A DNA stretch of 64,000 nt, from the NCBI GenBank assembly GCA_022705325.1, contig JAKJER010000013.1, positions 62,001-126,000 of the forward strand, given 5' to 3'. The position numbers and the translations under genes are program-made. The DNA is from Planctomycetota bacterium. GTDB lineage: Bacteria; Planctomycetota; Phycisphaerae; SM23-33. The first letter of the stretch is position 1. Every line of letters begins with the position of its first letter. The notes under the pieces were generated by a model. It ran no database searches, was not told the DNA's origin, and worked only from the letters and a program-made list of their open reading frames with translations. This document shows positions 38,606 to 48,510 of the stretch, in pieces.

Positions 38606-39667
38606 ATGAAGAGCATCAGCCGTCTGCTGGTCCTGGGCCTGTGCTGGTTTGCCGGAACTGCTTGCGGGTGCGGACAGGAAGCCAAACCGCTCCAGGGCCG
38701 CAACGTCACGTTCGTCTCCACCTCCGACAGCCACTACAAGGCCTTCGAGTCGGCGGCCTGGAACGAGTACAACCGCGAGACGATCGAGGAGATCAACCGC
38801 ATCGCCGCCCGGCAGTGGCCCGAGAAGCTCGGCGGGGGCGCGATCGACACCCCTCGCGGCGTGGTGCTGCTGGGCGACTGCATCGACGACGGCGACAAGG
38901 TGGCGGGCGACAAGGACTACACAGCCGAGCAGTTCAAGGCGTTCCTGGCCCAGATGGGGCTCGACGGCACGGACGGGCTGCTGAAGTTCCGCGTGTACGA
39001 GACGTGGGGCAACCACGACGGCCCGCCGACGACCGAGAAGATGCGCAGCCGCGTCAGCTTCCAGGCCGAGATGAAGAAACGCAACGCGCTGCGCAAGGAG
39101 AAGGGCTGGCTGACCAACCTGTCCGAAAACGGCTTGCACTACTCGTGGGACTGGGACGACGTGCACCTGGTCAGCCTGGGCATCTACCCGGCCGACGCGC
39201 AGCACGAGAAGATCCGCTACAGCCCCAAGTGGCACAACCCGCAGGGGGCGCTGACGTTCCTGAAGGACGACCTGGCCAGACACGTGGGCGACAGCGGGCG
39301 GCCGGTCGTGCTGATGAGCCACGCCGGCTTCGACACCAACTGGTGGCACGAGGACGACTGGAAGGCCCTGTACGACGCGGCCAGGCCGTACAACGTCGTC
39401 CTCTGCCTGTACGGGCACACGGGCACCGGCCTGCGCGACTGGGCGCCTGAAGGGGAGGCGAAGAAGTGGACGTGCATCAACGACGGCAACACGACGGCGG
39501 GATTCTTCATCATCCAGATCAAGGGCGACACGCTGCGGGCGGGCTACCGCTGCAAGGAGAACATGAAGGTCACCCGCAACCCGGACCGCACCCACACCCG
39601 CCAGTGGGAGGGGCAGTGGGGGTGGCGCTTTCTGCTGGAGCGGAAGATTGTAGCCGGTAGCCGGTAG
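38606..39667 (+). CDS. Exported calcineurin-like metallophosphoesterase
   Basis: A 353-residue protein with an N-terminal signal (MKSISRLLVLGLCWFAG); a lipobox at GTAC is possible. The phosphoesterase metal site is seen in STSDSH (DxH), LLGDCIDD (GDxxD), TWGNHDG (GNHD), MSHAGFD and LYGHTG. The last motif has Thr-Gly where many have GHxH, so the second metal site may differ. Substrate unknown; the secreted setting suggests a phosphomono- or diester outside the cytoplasm. Confidence 0.87.
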   Translation: MKSISRLLVLGLCWFAGTACGCGQEAKPLQGRNVTFVSTSDSHYKAFESAAWNEYNRETIEEINRIAARQWPEKLGGGAIDTPRGVVLLGDCIDDGDKVAGDKDYTAEQFKAFLAQMGLDGTDGLLKFRVYETWGNHDGPPTTEKMRSRVSFQAEMKKRNALRKEKGWLTNLSENGLHYSWDWDDVHLVSLGIYPADAQHEKIRYSPKWHNPQGALTFLKDDLARHVGDSGRPVVLMSHAGFDTNWWHEDDWKALYDAARPYNVVLCLYGHTGTGLRDWAPEGEAKKWTCINDGNTTAGFFIIQIKGDTLRAGYRCKENMKVTRNPDRTHTRQWEGQWGWRFLLERKIVAGSR

Positions 39668-39755
39668 CCAGTAGCCGGCCAGTCCCTACTCTCCGACCCC
39701 TGGTCCCTAATCCCTGCTCCCCAATCCCTATTCCCTCGTCCCTGTTCCCTAATCC
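39668..39755. repeat. C-rich/G-rich minisatellite
   Basis: Repeated CCCTATTCC, CCCTAATC and CCCTCGT words fill the gap and run into the end of the photolyase gene (to about 39779). The other strand is the same GGGAATAGGGA family seen at 49622-49735. Immediately before it (39650-39680) GTAGCCG is repeated four times. Confidence 0.7.
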
Positions 39756-41117
39756 CTATTCCCTCGTCCCTATTCCCTCGACATAGGCGTCCATGTCGAA
39801 CTTCCGCACGAGCCCGGCGGCGTTCATGTAGCGGATCGTGCCGAAGACCTTGCGTCTGGTCCACGGGCGGTCGTGTTTGCCGAAGCACCAGGCCACGCCG
39901 GCGAAGGAGTTGGGGTCGCGCCCGTCCAGTTCGTACTTGTTGTTGAGGTGCAGCGCGACGCGGAAGGCCTCCTCGGGGCTCGCCGTCCATTCGAGGATCT
40001 TCTTGCCCCAGTACATCCGCATGTAGTTGTGCATCTTGCCGGTGGTGAGCATCTCGCGCTGGGCGGCGTTCCAGTATTCGTCGGCGGTCTCGGCCCGCTC
40101 GAGCTGCTCGCCGCTGTAGATCGCCGGCCGGCGGTCGCGGGCGCAGCGGGCGAGGCTCCGGCGGGCCCAGTCGGGGACGGCCGACTCGTAGCGGTCGTAG
40201 CGCGGGTTGAAGTGGCAGAAGTTCATGCCCAGTTCGCGGCGGACGATGAGCTGTTCCAGGAACGCCTCGACGGCCTGCGGCGGCGCCGTGCGGGCGGACC
40301 GCACAGCCAGGGCGATCTCCAGCGGCGAGATCTGGCCGAAGTGCAGGTAGGGGCTGAGGTGCGACTGGAGGTCCAGCGAGGGGTCGTTGCGGCGGTCGGC
40401 GTAGTCGTCGAGCTTGCGGGCCAGGAACTCTCGCAGGCGCTCGCGGGCGTGGTTGATCCCGCCGGGGAACTCTCTCACGGGTTTGACGCTCGGGTCGATC
40501 TTCAGCTTTCGCAGCAGGGCGTCCACGTCGGAGAGGTCCTCGCCGCCGACGCGCAGGTGGAGCGAGTCTCGACGGGCGGGCACGGGCGGCAGCGGCTGGA
40601 GAAAGCGGTCGAGGTGCTTGTGGACCTTGCGGCGCAGCGTGGCGGCGGAGTACTCCTCGTGGTCGCTGGCGGTCTCGACGGGCACGATCACGTCGCTTTC
40701 GACCTGGTGGACCGGGCAGTCGGCCCGCACCGCGGCCGTCTCGCGCCACTCCCGCTGAACGCGGAGATAGCCGCAGTCGCAGACCAGCAGGCTGGCGTCG
40801 CCGGCCAGGTCCAGCGCGACCTCGTCGGGTCGGCCCAGTCGCACGATCAGCTTCACCCCGCGCCGCTGGAGGTCGTCGCGCGTCCGCGCCAGGCCGGCGA
40901 GCATGAAGGCGTAGTGTCGCAGGTTGGCGTCGGGGAAGTCGTCGGTCAGGCCGAAGCCTGCCAGCACCGGCTGATTGAGTTCGTTGGCCCGCTCGACGGC
41001 GTACTCCAGGGCGTGGTTGCCGTCCGCCCGCTGGGAGGCCTGCATCCAGTAGAGGACGTAGCGGCCCTTTCGGGCCGGGCCGTCGTGCAAAACCTGGATG
41101 CGGTCGGGGTCGATCAT
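39756..41117 (-). CDS. Class II CPD photolyase
   Basis: A 453-residue light-driven repair enzyme for cyclobutane dimers. Class II features: LSPYLHFGQISPLEIAL, MLTTGKMHNYMRMYWGKK (FAD pocket), and NNKYELDGRDPNSFAGVAW with a downstream CFGKHDRPW. ATG 41117 is the true start; TTG six bases upstream only extends the frame. The last codons run into the intergenic G/C-rich repeat, giving a slightly unusual end (VEGIGTRE). A DUF433/DUF5615 module lies six bases upstream; 52 bases of its own 5' end recur beyond that module. Confidence 0.94.
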   Translation of the reverse strand: MIDPDRIQVLHDGPARKGRYVLYWMQASQRADGNHALEYAVERANELNQPVLAGFGLTDDFPDANLRHYAFMLAGLARTRDDLQRRGVKLIVRLGRPDEVALDLAGDASLLVCDCGYLRVQREWRETAAVRADCPVHQVESDVIVPVETASDHEEYSAATLRRKVHKHLDRFLQPLPPVPARRDSLHLRVGGEDLSDVDALLRKLKIDPSVKPVREFPGGINHARERLREFLARKLDDYADRRNDPSLDLQSHLSPYLHFGQISPLEIALAVRSARTAPPQAVEAFLEQLIVRRELGMNFCHFNPRYDRYESAVPDWARRSLARCARDRRPAIYSGEQLERAETADEYWNAAQREMLTTGKMHNYMRMYWGKKILEWTASPEEAFRVALHLNNKYELDGRDPNSFAGVAWCFGKHDRPWTRRKVFGTIRYMNAAGLVRKFDMDAYVEGIGTRE

Positions 41118-41121
41118 GGGC
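41070..41121. repeat. Direct repeat of photolyase 5' end, copy 1 (in gene)
   Basis: These 52 bases (first 16 codons of the photolyase plus a few bases) recur with two differences at 41850-41901. The two copies flank the DUF433/DUF5615 module in direct orientation. Confidence 0.85.
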
Positions 41122-41123
41122 AA

Positions 41124-41479
41124 TCACCCGCCGCGTATGCGAGTGCGCCCCGGCTCCGCCACGCAGATCTTGCCACGGATATCCTCATTCTTTAGGGCAT
41201 CCACAGCAAAGAGCGCGAGATTCGTCACTTGTCTGCGGCTCTGAACCGGGCAGCGCAAAACGATGATTCCCGGGGCTTCAGACGGAGGATAGACGAGAAT
41301 GTCGGCGAAGTCCAGGTCGAGCGTGATCAGCACACGATCTTCGGCCTGACAGACCTCGCGCAGCGTGGGATCTTGTGCTCCGGTCAGGTTCTGATCCCAA
41401 ACCGAGAGAACATCATGCCCCCTTTCCGCGAGTGCTCGTGACAGCCCTTCCGGGAGGTTCTGATCGAGTTTGATATGCA

Positions 41480-41480
<1 letters not shown>
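41124..41480 (-). CDS. DUF5615 PIN-like toxin
   Basis: A 118-residue protein: MHIKLDQNLPEGLSRALAER, then LITLDLDFADILVYPPSEA and a C-terminal GRTRIRGG. It is the PIN-like nuclease partner of DUF433. The acidic residues in IKLDQN and LDLDFAD are all present, so unlike the copy at 6840 this toxin looks intact. Its ATG overlaps the DUF433 stop (ATGA). It ends six bases before the photolyase start. Confidence 0.88.
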
Positions 41481-41716
<236 letters not shown>

Positions 41717-41849
41717 TCACCTCACGCCCCATTGTACCAGCGAAAACAGAAGGCGGCGAGGCTGCATTTTGTCTCTCTGCGTCACTGCGTCCGGCCAGTC
41801 TGCATTCCGTATCTTCGGGGACGGCGCTGCGGGCTGCAATCCGGACTCC

Positions 41850-41901
41850 TCGGGCCGGGCCGTCGTGCAGAATCTGGATGCGGTCGGGGTCGATCATGGG
41901 C
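41850..41901. repeat. Direct repeat of photolyase 5' end, copy 2 (relic)
   Basis: On the minus strand it reads MIDPDRIQILHDGPAR, matching the photolyase N terminus with one substitution, and then continues in unrelated sequence. It is a start-only relic with no gene body. Confidence 0.85.
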
Positions 41902-41902
41902 T

Positions 41903-41973
41903 GGGAGCTATGGGAGTTATGGGACTCATGGGACATTATACTTCCCATAAGTCACATAGCTCCCATAACTCCC
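41903..41973. repeat. ATGGGA-type inverted repeat
   Basis: GGGAGCTATGGGAGTTATGG on the left is answered by CCATAACTCCC and related words on the right, around a loop near 41935. It lies just past the end of the fucose-isomerase-like gene, so it may fold as a terminator without a T-run. Similar ATGGGACCTATG words occur at 13403-13430. Confidence 0.55.
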
Positions 41974-41984
41974 ACGCTTTCGGC

Positions 41985-43544
41985 TCACAGCACTTCCCAC
42001 GCGATCGGCACGCGTTTGAGGGCGTAGCCGACCTCGCGGAGGTAGTCGCCGTAGATGGTCATCCAGTGGAAGCCGGGCATGTTCTGGGCGACCTTGAGGT
42101 CGTCGACCTGGTAGGCCATCTCGATCTGCGAGCGGCAGATGGGCAGGAACGGGGCGTCGGCCACCTCGCCGGCCAGGCCGATCCACTTGGCCGAGGCGAA
42201 GTCGGGGATGATGTTGGTGACCTTGGTGCCCTTCTTCATTTCGACCTTGGGCGAGGCCCCGTAGTCGCTCTCGAAGTGCGTCAGGATGCGGGCGTCCTCG
42301 AGGTTCTTGCCGTCCATCCGCCGCGGGGCGGTGCAGTGGGCCAGCGTAATCAGGTGGTCGTGCGGGTAGGTCGGGTCGTTCAGGAAGTTGGGACGGTTGG
42401 AGATGTTCACCGCCAGGATGCCCGACGGGATGACCACGAAGTCGCTCTCGCAGTAGGCCTGGTAGCCCTCGTCGTTGAGCAGCGAGAGCGTCAGGCAGGC
42501 GGTCGTCTTGCCGATGGGCATGATCGCGCCCATGCAGTGGTTGATCGTGATGTACCGCGTGCCGGCGGCCGTCATCAGATTGCGGAAGACCTGCTCCAGC
42601 AGGAAGGCGTTCTCGACGAAGGGCAACTCGGTCTCCAGCTTCGTGCCGGGGATGTTCAGGTAGGCGGCCGCCCGCTTCTTGGCCAGCGCGACGGCGGCCG
42701 GATCGGCCATCGCGGCCTGGATCAGCTTGCCCAGCTCCGGGTAGCTGACCGTCTGGAGGTCCATCTTCCACTTGGTGCGGACGAGGTTGGGCACGACGTC
42801 CTTGGGCTGGGCCCACGCGTCGGGCCCGCCGATGCAGACGACCTTGGCGCCCATCGTGTTCTTGAGCCCGCACAGCGACCGCAGGCGCCAGGTCAGCTCG
42901 TCCAACGAGTCGACCACGACGTCGGTGTTGTCCATGCCCGGCGTGCTCAGCTTGTCGCTGTGGCGGTGCAGGTAGCGGGGGCTGATGATCTCGTAGTACA
43001 GGTAGACCGGCCCGCTGCGGTGGCGCATGAACGCGATGACCGGCTTGCCCAGCTTCAGGGCGGCGTCCGCGGCGCCCATGCCCCCCCCGGCCGGGTACAC
43101 GATCACCGCGTCCGCCTTCTCCATCTCCGCGTGGACCTCTTTGGGCATGGCTCCACGGACGGCCGAGACGGGCATGAGTTCGAGCGGGAAGTCGGCGGCG
43201 GCCTTGATCTTCTCCAACTCGCCGGTGATCCGGGCGACCTCTTCCTTGGCCTGTTCTTCGGTCTCGATGCCGCCCCAGCTTCGCCAGCTCGTGGCCGGCC
43301 GGCGCTTGGGCACGTCGTAGGTCAGGACGGGCTTGATCTTCAGGGCGGCCCGCGGCGGGGCGACGGGCTCGGCCTCGCCGCCCTCGGCGGCAGCCAGGGC
43401 CGACCACGCCACCGAGCCGATGGCCATCCCGCCGATGGTCAGCGAGCCCGCCTTCAGGAGCGAGCGACGGCTCAGCGCCCCGGCCGGGCAGGACGTGCAC
43501 GGGCAGCAGCGGGCTTGGAAACGATTGGGAGGTGCGTCTGACAT
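41985..43544 (-). CDS. Tat-exported sugar isomerase (L-fucose/arabinose isomerase-like)
   Basis: A 519-residue protein from ATG 43544 (AAGGAG upstream). A Cys-rich N terminus (RCCPCTSCPAG) precedes a Tat signal (SRRSLLKAGSLTIGGMAIG). The body follows the fucose/arabinose isomerase fold: DAVIVYPAGGGMGAADAAL and late FHWMTIYGDYLREVG. Exact metal ligands cannot be placed with certainty. Exported isomerase-like proteins are typical of Planctomycetota and may not be enzymes. It is divergent from a large secreted TIM-barrel protein, with 133 bases between. Confidence 0.7.
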   Translation of the reverse strand: MSDAPPNRFQARCCPCTSCPAGALSRRSLLKAGSLTIGGMAIGSVAWSALAAAEGGEAEPVAPPRAALKIKPVLTYDVPKRRPATSWRSWGGIETEEQAKEEVARITGELEKIKAAADFPLELMPVSAVRGAMPKEVHAEMEKADAVIVYPAGGGMGAADAALKLGKPVIAFMRHRSGPVYLYYEIISPRYLHRHSDKLSTPGMDNTDVVVDSLDELTWRLRSLCGLKNTMGAKVVCIGGPDAWAQPKDVVPNLVRTKWKMDLQTVSYPELGKLIQAAMADPAAVALAKKRAAAYLNIPGTKLETELPFVENAFLLEQVFRNLMTAAGTRYITINHCMGAIMPIGKTTACLTLSLLNDEGYQAYCESDFVVIPSGILAVNISNRPNFLNDPTYPHDHLITLAHCTAPRRMDGKNLEDARILTHFESDYGASPKVEMKKGTKVTNIIPDFASAKWIGLAGEVADAPFLPICRSQIEMAYQVDDLKVAQNMPGFHWMTIYGDYLREVGYALKRVPIAWEVL

Positions 43545-43677
43545 GGTCGCGCTCCTTTCGCAAGGAATTTGATTGTCGAACAGAACCAAGTATATCATCC
43601 GACCATGGACGTGCCAGTCGCAATGTCACGATTTGCGCATCCAAAAAAAAGTCATTCATTCAACGAGGTGGACGAAC

Positions 43678-46572
43678 ATGTTCACGAATCCGCCAACCGC
43701 AGCATCGGGGCCTGTCGTTCGGGCCGCGTCCCGCCGTCCGCAGTTCCTCCTGTGCCTGCTCCTGGCGATCATGGCGTGCCCGGCCTGGGGGGCGGAGATC
43801 GCCTTCGACCTCCAGGGCGCGAAGCTCGTGCTGGACGAGGCGGGGCGGGCGCGGGTCGAGTACGCCTCCGGGCCGACAGTGGGGCCCGGCGGGCCGGCGT
43901 TCTCGCTGACCGACGACCAGGGCGTCCACGCCTGCACGGCGGCCAAGTCCATCGAGGGCCAGCTCCAGGTCGAGTTCGACAATGCCGCGCTGGCCATCTT
44001 CTCGGTGTCCGAGCACAAGGGCTTCTGCCTGCTGGAGCTGGCCTCGCTGACCGCCCCCCGGCCGGTCGAGGAGCTGACGGCGATGAGCCTGCCCTCGCCC
44101 CCGCAGACCGAGCGCCACTCAGGCACGCTCAACGCCGCGTTCTTCCAGGGGCGGGCGCTGGCGGTGATGGGCCTGGAGGTGAACGTCCACGCGACGATCG
44201 GCAACCAGCAGGTGCAGGACTCCGACCGCCCGGGCTGCTCGCACGTCTTCGAGCGGGTCGAGGACGCCAGGTCCGGGCGCTACGCCGCCCGCTTCACCGC
44301 GACCGCCGACGCCAAAGCGGGCGGCTGGAGCTATCGCGGCACGCGCCTGCTCCGCCCGCTGGACCTGACCGGCTGCAAGGCCATCCGCGCGTGGGTGTGC
44401 GGCGACGGCGGGGGCCAGTCGCTCAAGTTCCAGCTCTATGACGGGCGGGGCGGCTACCGAGACAACTACGTCACCATCGACTTCAAGGGCTGGAAGCACG
44501 TGACGATCGACAAGGCCCCGCTGGACAGTCTCCGCTACGACCACGTGGAGAACCTGAACTACTACTACAACTCCCTGCCGCCGGGCCAGAAGGTCTCGTG
44601 CGTCATCGACCGCGTCGAGGCGATCGTCGCGCGCGACGGCCGGGAGCAGGCCGTCCTGCTGGAGGATTTCGACTCGCCCGCCTGCGCGGTCTTCGCCTCG
44701 GCGGCCCGGCCGATCGAGGTGCGGACGTACAGCCGGCACGGCGTCCAGCCGCTGCGGCTGGCGGTGGTGGCCTGCGAAGAGCCCAAGCTCATGGAGACGC
44801 TCGAACAGATGCAGCAGGCCGCGGGCCTCCGCGTCCCCCGTCCGGGCGGGGCGTGGAACAAGACCTCGCCCTGGACGAACAGGTCGTACCTCTTCCTGAC
44901 CCGCCTGGGCGAGGCGCAGGTCGAGCAGGGCGTCGCGATGGCCCGGCGCGGGGGCTTCCACCTGGTCCTGCTGGGGCAGGAGTCGTGGTGCCGATCGACC
45001 GGGCACTACGAGATCAGCCCCAGCCGCTTCCCCGGCGGCCTGGAGGCGCTCAAGCGGGCCTTCGGGAAGTTCCGCGACGCGGGCGTCCGCGTGGGCCTGC
45101 ACTTCCTGGGCGCGTCGATCTACCCGCCCGACGCCTACCTCACGCCCGTGCCGGACTCGCGGCTGGTCAAGGACGCCTTCGCGGAGCTGGCGGCGGACGT
45201 GGACGAGAAGGCGACGGCCATCCCCGTCGCCGCCGACCTCGCGGACTTCCCCGCCGAGGACGGCGGGTACATGGGCAAGGGCAGCGTGCTCCAGATCGGC
45301 GACGAGTTGATCTGGTACAAGACGCGCTCCGCCGGCCCGCCGCACGGTTTCGCCGGGTGCGTCCGCGGCTACCTGGGCACGACCAAGGCCCCGCACCGCA
45401 AGGGCGACCGCGTGGCCCACGTGCTCAAGAGCTACGGGTACTTCCTGTTCGACATGGACACGACGCTGCTGAACGAGGTGGCCGACCGCTTCGCCCGCGT
45501 GGCCAACGAGCTGAAGGTGGAGATGATCTACTTCGACGGGGCCGAGCGGCTCCAAGGCGACCACTGGTACTACAATCCGCTGCTGATCAAGACGTTCTAC
45601 GACCGCCTGGCGTTCAAGGACCTCCAGCTCCAGGCCAGCAGCTTCAGCCACTATTCGTGGCACCTGCTGAGCCGCTCCGCGTCGGCCGACGGGCACGGCG
45701 ACATCAAGGGCTACCTCGACGAGCGGTCGGCCTGGCTGGACTCGTTCCGCGCCAACGGCATGCCGCTGGAGATCGGCTGGTACTACGGCTACGACGCGGA
45801 GGCCACGCCCGACATGTTCGAGTACGTGCTGGCCACGTCGATCGGCTACGACTGCCCGATCTCGTTCCAGGTTTCGGTGGACGCCGCGCGGGCCCACCCG
45901 TTCACCGGCGAGATCCTCGACCTGATCCGTCGCTACGACGAGCTGCGGCTGGGCGGCAAGGTGCCGCCCGAAACGCGCACGCGTCTGCGGATCGACAAGG
46001 AGCTGGGCGGCAAGAAGGAGCAGGCCGAGCGGGCCAAGCTCCTGCACCACCGGCGCGAGTTCCGCCTGCTGGATGCGCCCGAGGGGCTTATCTTCCAGCG
46101 GGTGCACTACGAGCCGTGGAACTGGCACGAGACAGCCGAGGTCGGCGGCGACAAGACGGGCAAACTCACCATCCGTGTCCCCGCCGGCGCGGGCGGGGAT
46201 GCGCGTCCGCTCCGCGTCGGCCTGCAGCTCCACGCCCGCCTGCCCAAGGGCGGCGCCAAGCCGCCGCCGGCAGCGCGGATCGTCGACCCGTGGATCGAGG
46301 TGGGCGGCAAGCGGGCGACGTGGAAGACGACCCTCCAGCCGGGCGAGTACCTCACCGCCTGGCCCGGCGAGCGGCCGCGCCGCAACCGCCCCACGCCCGC
46401 GGATTCGCCCGGCCTGGGCGGGCCGGAGGAACTGTCTACCGGCCCGGCCGAGGCGCTCGTCCTGCCCCCCGGCGAGCACACGGTCACCTTCGGCCACGCC
46501 GGACCCGCCGGCACGCCCATCCGCATCCGCCTGACCCTCCAGCCGCAGGAGAAACACCCCGCTGCGCGGTGA
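43678..46572 (+). CDS. Secreted carbohydrate-active protein: CBM-like domain plus TIM barrel
   Basis: A 964-residue protein from ATG 43678, with signal peptide (FLLCLLLAIMACPAWGA). A beta-sandwich (about 190-320, GYRDNYVTIDFKGWKHVTID) resembles a carbohydrate-binding or concanavalin-like domain. A TIM barrel (about 430-760) includes GFHLVLLGQESW, GVRVGLHFLGASIY, MIYFDGAERLQGDHW and EIGWYYGYDAEATPD, with acidic residues at strand ends as in alpha-galactosidase-like glycoside hydrolases. A final beta-sandwich follows. No named GH family is recognised with confidence. Confidence 0.7.
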   Translation: MFTNPPTAASGPVVRAASRRPQFLLCLLLAIMACPAWGAEIAFDLQGAKLVLDEAGRARVEYASGPTVGPGGPAFSLTDDQGVHACTAAKSIEGQLQVEFDNAALAIFSVSEHKGFCLLELASLTAPRPVEELTAMSLPSPPQTERHSGTLNAAFFQGRALAVMGLEVNVHATIGNQQVQDSDRPGCSHVFERVEDARSGRYAARFTATADAKAGGWSYRGTRLLRPLDLTGCKAIRAWVCGDGGGQSLKFQLYDGRGGYRDNYVTIDFKGWKHVTIDKAPLDSLRYDHVENLNYYYNSLPPGQKVSCVIDRVEAIVARDGREQAVLLEDFDSPACAVFASAARPIEVRTYSRHGVQPLRLAVVACEEPKLMETLEQMQQAAGLRVPRPGGAWNKTSPWTNRSYLFLTRLGEAQVEQGVAMARRGGFHLVLLGQESWCRSTGHYEISPSRFPGGLEALKRAFGKFRDAGVRVGLHFLGASIYPPDAYLTPVPDSRLVKDAFAELAADVDEKATAIPVAADLADFPAEDGGYMGKGSVLQIGDELIWYKTRSAGPPHGFAGCVRGYLGTTKAPHRKGDRVAHVLKSYGYFLFDMDTTLLNEVADRFARVANELKVEMIYFDGAERLQGDHWYYNPLLIKTFYDRLAFKDLQLQASSFSHYSWHLLSRSASADGHGDIKGYLDERSAWLDSFRANGMPLEIGWYYGYDAEATPDMFEYVLATSIGYDCPISFQVSVDAARAHPFTGEILDLIRRYDELRLGGKVPPETRTRLRIDKELGGKKEQAERAKLLHHRREFRLLDAPEGLIFQRVHYEPWNWHETAEVGGDKTGKLTIRVPAGAGGDARPLRVGLQLHARLPKGGAKPPPAARIVDPWIEVGGKRATWKTTLQPGEYLTAWPGERPRRNRPTPADSPGLGGPEELSTGPAEALVLPPGEHTVTFGHAGPAGTPIRIRLTLQPQEKHPAAR

Positions 46573-46661
46573 AGTCATCGACGCGGCGCACGTGTCGAGC
46601 GCAACATCCGTCCCGAGTCCGCCGCCGGGGCCGGGGCGGAAGCAGCCCTTTCGACGGGCGG

Positions 46662-47993
46662 CTAGAAGTTGTCCGGACCCGGCGCGGGCCCGCCGGGGGA
46701 TTCGCCGGGGGGCGGGGCGGGGCGTGGCGACCCCCGCATCGCGAACCAGGGCAGCAGCGCCATTGCGACGGATCCGCCCTTCAGCCTGGCGGTCACGGTG
46801 GCGGTGTTCGCCTCGCTGGTGACGGTCACGGAACCCAGGAAGTCCACGATCGCCTTGGGGATCTGCTGGCCTTGCTGCTTGACCGCCTCCCGTGCGTCCT
46901 GAAGCTGGATATTGAACTCGGAGATCGTCGAGGCGATCTTCGCGGCGTCGGGGCCCTTGGCGACGAGCTTGGCCGCCAGCACGTCCTTGTCGTACGTCCC
47001 GACGAGCGTCATCGTGTCGAACGGCGCCAACTGCGGCGCCTTGCGGTAGCCCTCGCTCACCTTCACCGCCGCCCACAGCGCGGCCGAGGCGTCCAGCGAG
47101 CCGATCAGCTTGCCCATCTCGCTCTCGGGCGCGAGCGTGCCCCGACCCGCCTTCACCGCCGCCGCCATCGCGGATACCGGCAGCGTCTCGCTGCGCGGGC
47201 CCGCCAGGAGCACCAGGCAGTCGTCGGACGGGAGGATCACGGCCGCGTCGGGGCCCAGGCCGACAACCTCAACCCCGTCCACCGTCTTGACCTGGGCCCG
47301 GGGGCCTCCGGCTTCCAGGACCATCTTCTTGACGTGCGCGGAGTCGTACTTCCCTCGGGCGATCATCGCCACGTAGCCGCTGTTGGGCCCGATCTCGCCC
47401 GGCAGGCCGATCGTCAATCCCTCGATGCGGATGTTGCCCACGTACTCAGCCGCCATCACCAACTGAGCGGTCAACTGCTCCAAGGCCTTTGCGGGCAGTT
47501 CGCCGCCGGTCATGGCCGCGTATTCCTTCAGGATGGCGTCGTAGTCCACCGGCCGGCCCGGCAGCAGCTTGATCTGGGCGACCATAGCGCATTCGGCCGG
47601 CAACATCCAGACGTCCTTTTGGAGTTCCTTGGCCGCGCCCTTGGGACGGGTGTAGGGCTTGCCCTCGATCGCGGCGATGGCCGCGGCGGCGTAGTCGGCC
47701 TCGAAGAGCGCCTTGGAACCCGCCAGGGCCCGCAGCGCGGGCAGCGAAGTGGCGGACTTGAGTTCGCCCAGCGCCCGGATGGCCATCAGGCGGCGGACGG
47801 CCGCCGCCTTGGGCCCCGAGCGGGGCTTGGTGGCGGGCTCTTTGCCAGGCGCCAGCTCCGCCTCCATGGACTGGGCTGACAGGGTGACGCCCTGGTTCGC
47901 CCAGTACGCCTGGGTCTGCAGCAGGTCCAGCAGATCGTTGTATTGCCCGCCGGAAATGGTCAACAACAACAGGCCCACGAAACTCACCGACAT
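46662..47993 (-). CDS. Hypothetical exported or membrane-anchored protein
   Basis: A 443-residue protein from ATG 47993 (AAAGGAG upstream). A hydrophobic N terminus (SVSFVGLLLLTISGG) precedes a HEAT-like helical stretch (about 60-110, RRLMAIRALGELKSATSLP). The remainder consists of repeated alpha/beta units (VEVVGLGPDAAVILPSDDC and similar), reminiscent of proteins that planctomycete annotations leave unnamed. The C terminus is Pro/Gly rich. I do not recognise a family and give no function. Confidence 0.7.
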   Translation of the reverse strand: MSVSFVGLLLLTISGGQYNDLLDLLQTQAYWANQGVTLSAQSMEAELAPGKEPATKPRSGPKAAAVRRLMAIRALGELKSATSLPALRALAGSKALFEADYAAAAIAAIEGKPYTRPKGAAKELQKDVWMLPAECAMVAQIKLLPGRPVDYDAILKEYAAMTGGELPAKALEQLTAQLVMAAEYVGNIRIEGLTIGLPGEIGPNSGYVAMIARGKYDSAHVKKMVLEAGGPRAQVKTVDGVEVVGLGPDAAVILPSDDCLVLLAGPRSETLPVSAMAAAVKAGRGTLAPESEMGKLIGSLDASAALWAAVKVSEGYRKAPQLAPFDTMTLVGTYDKDVLAAKLVAKGPDAAKIASTISEFNIQLQDAREAVKQQGQQIPKAIVDFLGSVTVTSEANTATVTARLKGGSVAMALLPWFAMRGSPRPAPPPGESPGGPAPGPDNF

Positions 47994-48162
47994 GACAGGC
48001 TCCTTTCCGATTGGCCGGCGGATCAGACCACTCGCCGAGAGGATCAAACCCCTCGCGCGCTCCCGCACGCGCTCGATTCCCCAGCCGCGAACGCTCCCGG
48101 CTGGCAGCCGCCGATTATACCCCCGCAGCCCGCCCGCCGCGACGTGTCTTGTCATTGGGCAG

Positions 48163-48312
48163 TAAGGGGTCAGGTACAGGGGGCGTTTGTAGTGACGCCG
48201 TGAGGCGTTGCCTCTACCATGCCCTCACGGGCACCTGCCTTCGGCAGGCAGGCACTACGAACGGGCCGATCCTGCCCGGGCCCCACAGTTCTCTCCCTGT
48301 AACTGACCCCTT
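48163..48312 (+). mobile_element. 150-bp MITE-like inverted-repeat element, copy 2
   Basis: Begins TAAGGGGTCAGGTACAGGG and ends with the inverse of TAAGGGGTCAGTTACAGGG minus the last base. Apart from a few changes it is the reverse complement of 37423-37573. Contains a 19-base palindrome at 48234-48252 and inner arms GCGTTTGTAGTG and CACTACGAACG. No open frame inside. Confidence 0.78.
48234..48252. repeat. 19-bp palindromic repeat, copy 3 (inside element copy 2)
   Basis: CCTGCCTTCGGCAGGCAGG, the exact reverse complement of the copy at 37484. Confidence 0.7.
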
Positions 48313-48510
48313 GCCGCCGCCGGCGGACGGGACCGATTCGGAAAACGGGCGGGAATTGCCGTTGTCGCCGCGCGGAGTGGGGCTATAATTCGGCGAAGCT
48401 CTTGCGGACGCGGGGCCCCTGCAAGGCCTCCCCTGGCGGCCGGGCCCGCGGGCCGGAGCTGGCGGACATCCGGATCGCTCGAGCGAGCGATCTTGAGAAA
48501 GGAGTCGGCG

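Larger units (their letters stand above)
47994..48510. other. Gap holding the second 150-bp element
   Basis: About 517 bases between two divergent genes. It contains the MITE-like element (48163-48312) and, on each side, unremarkable GC-rich sequence. No gene is supported. Confidence 0.6.
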
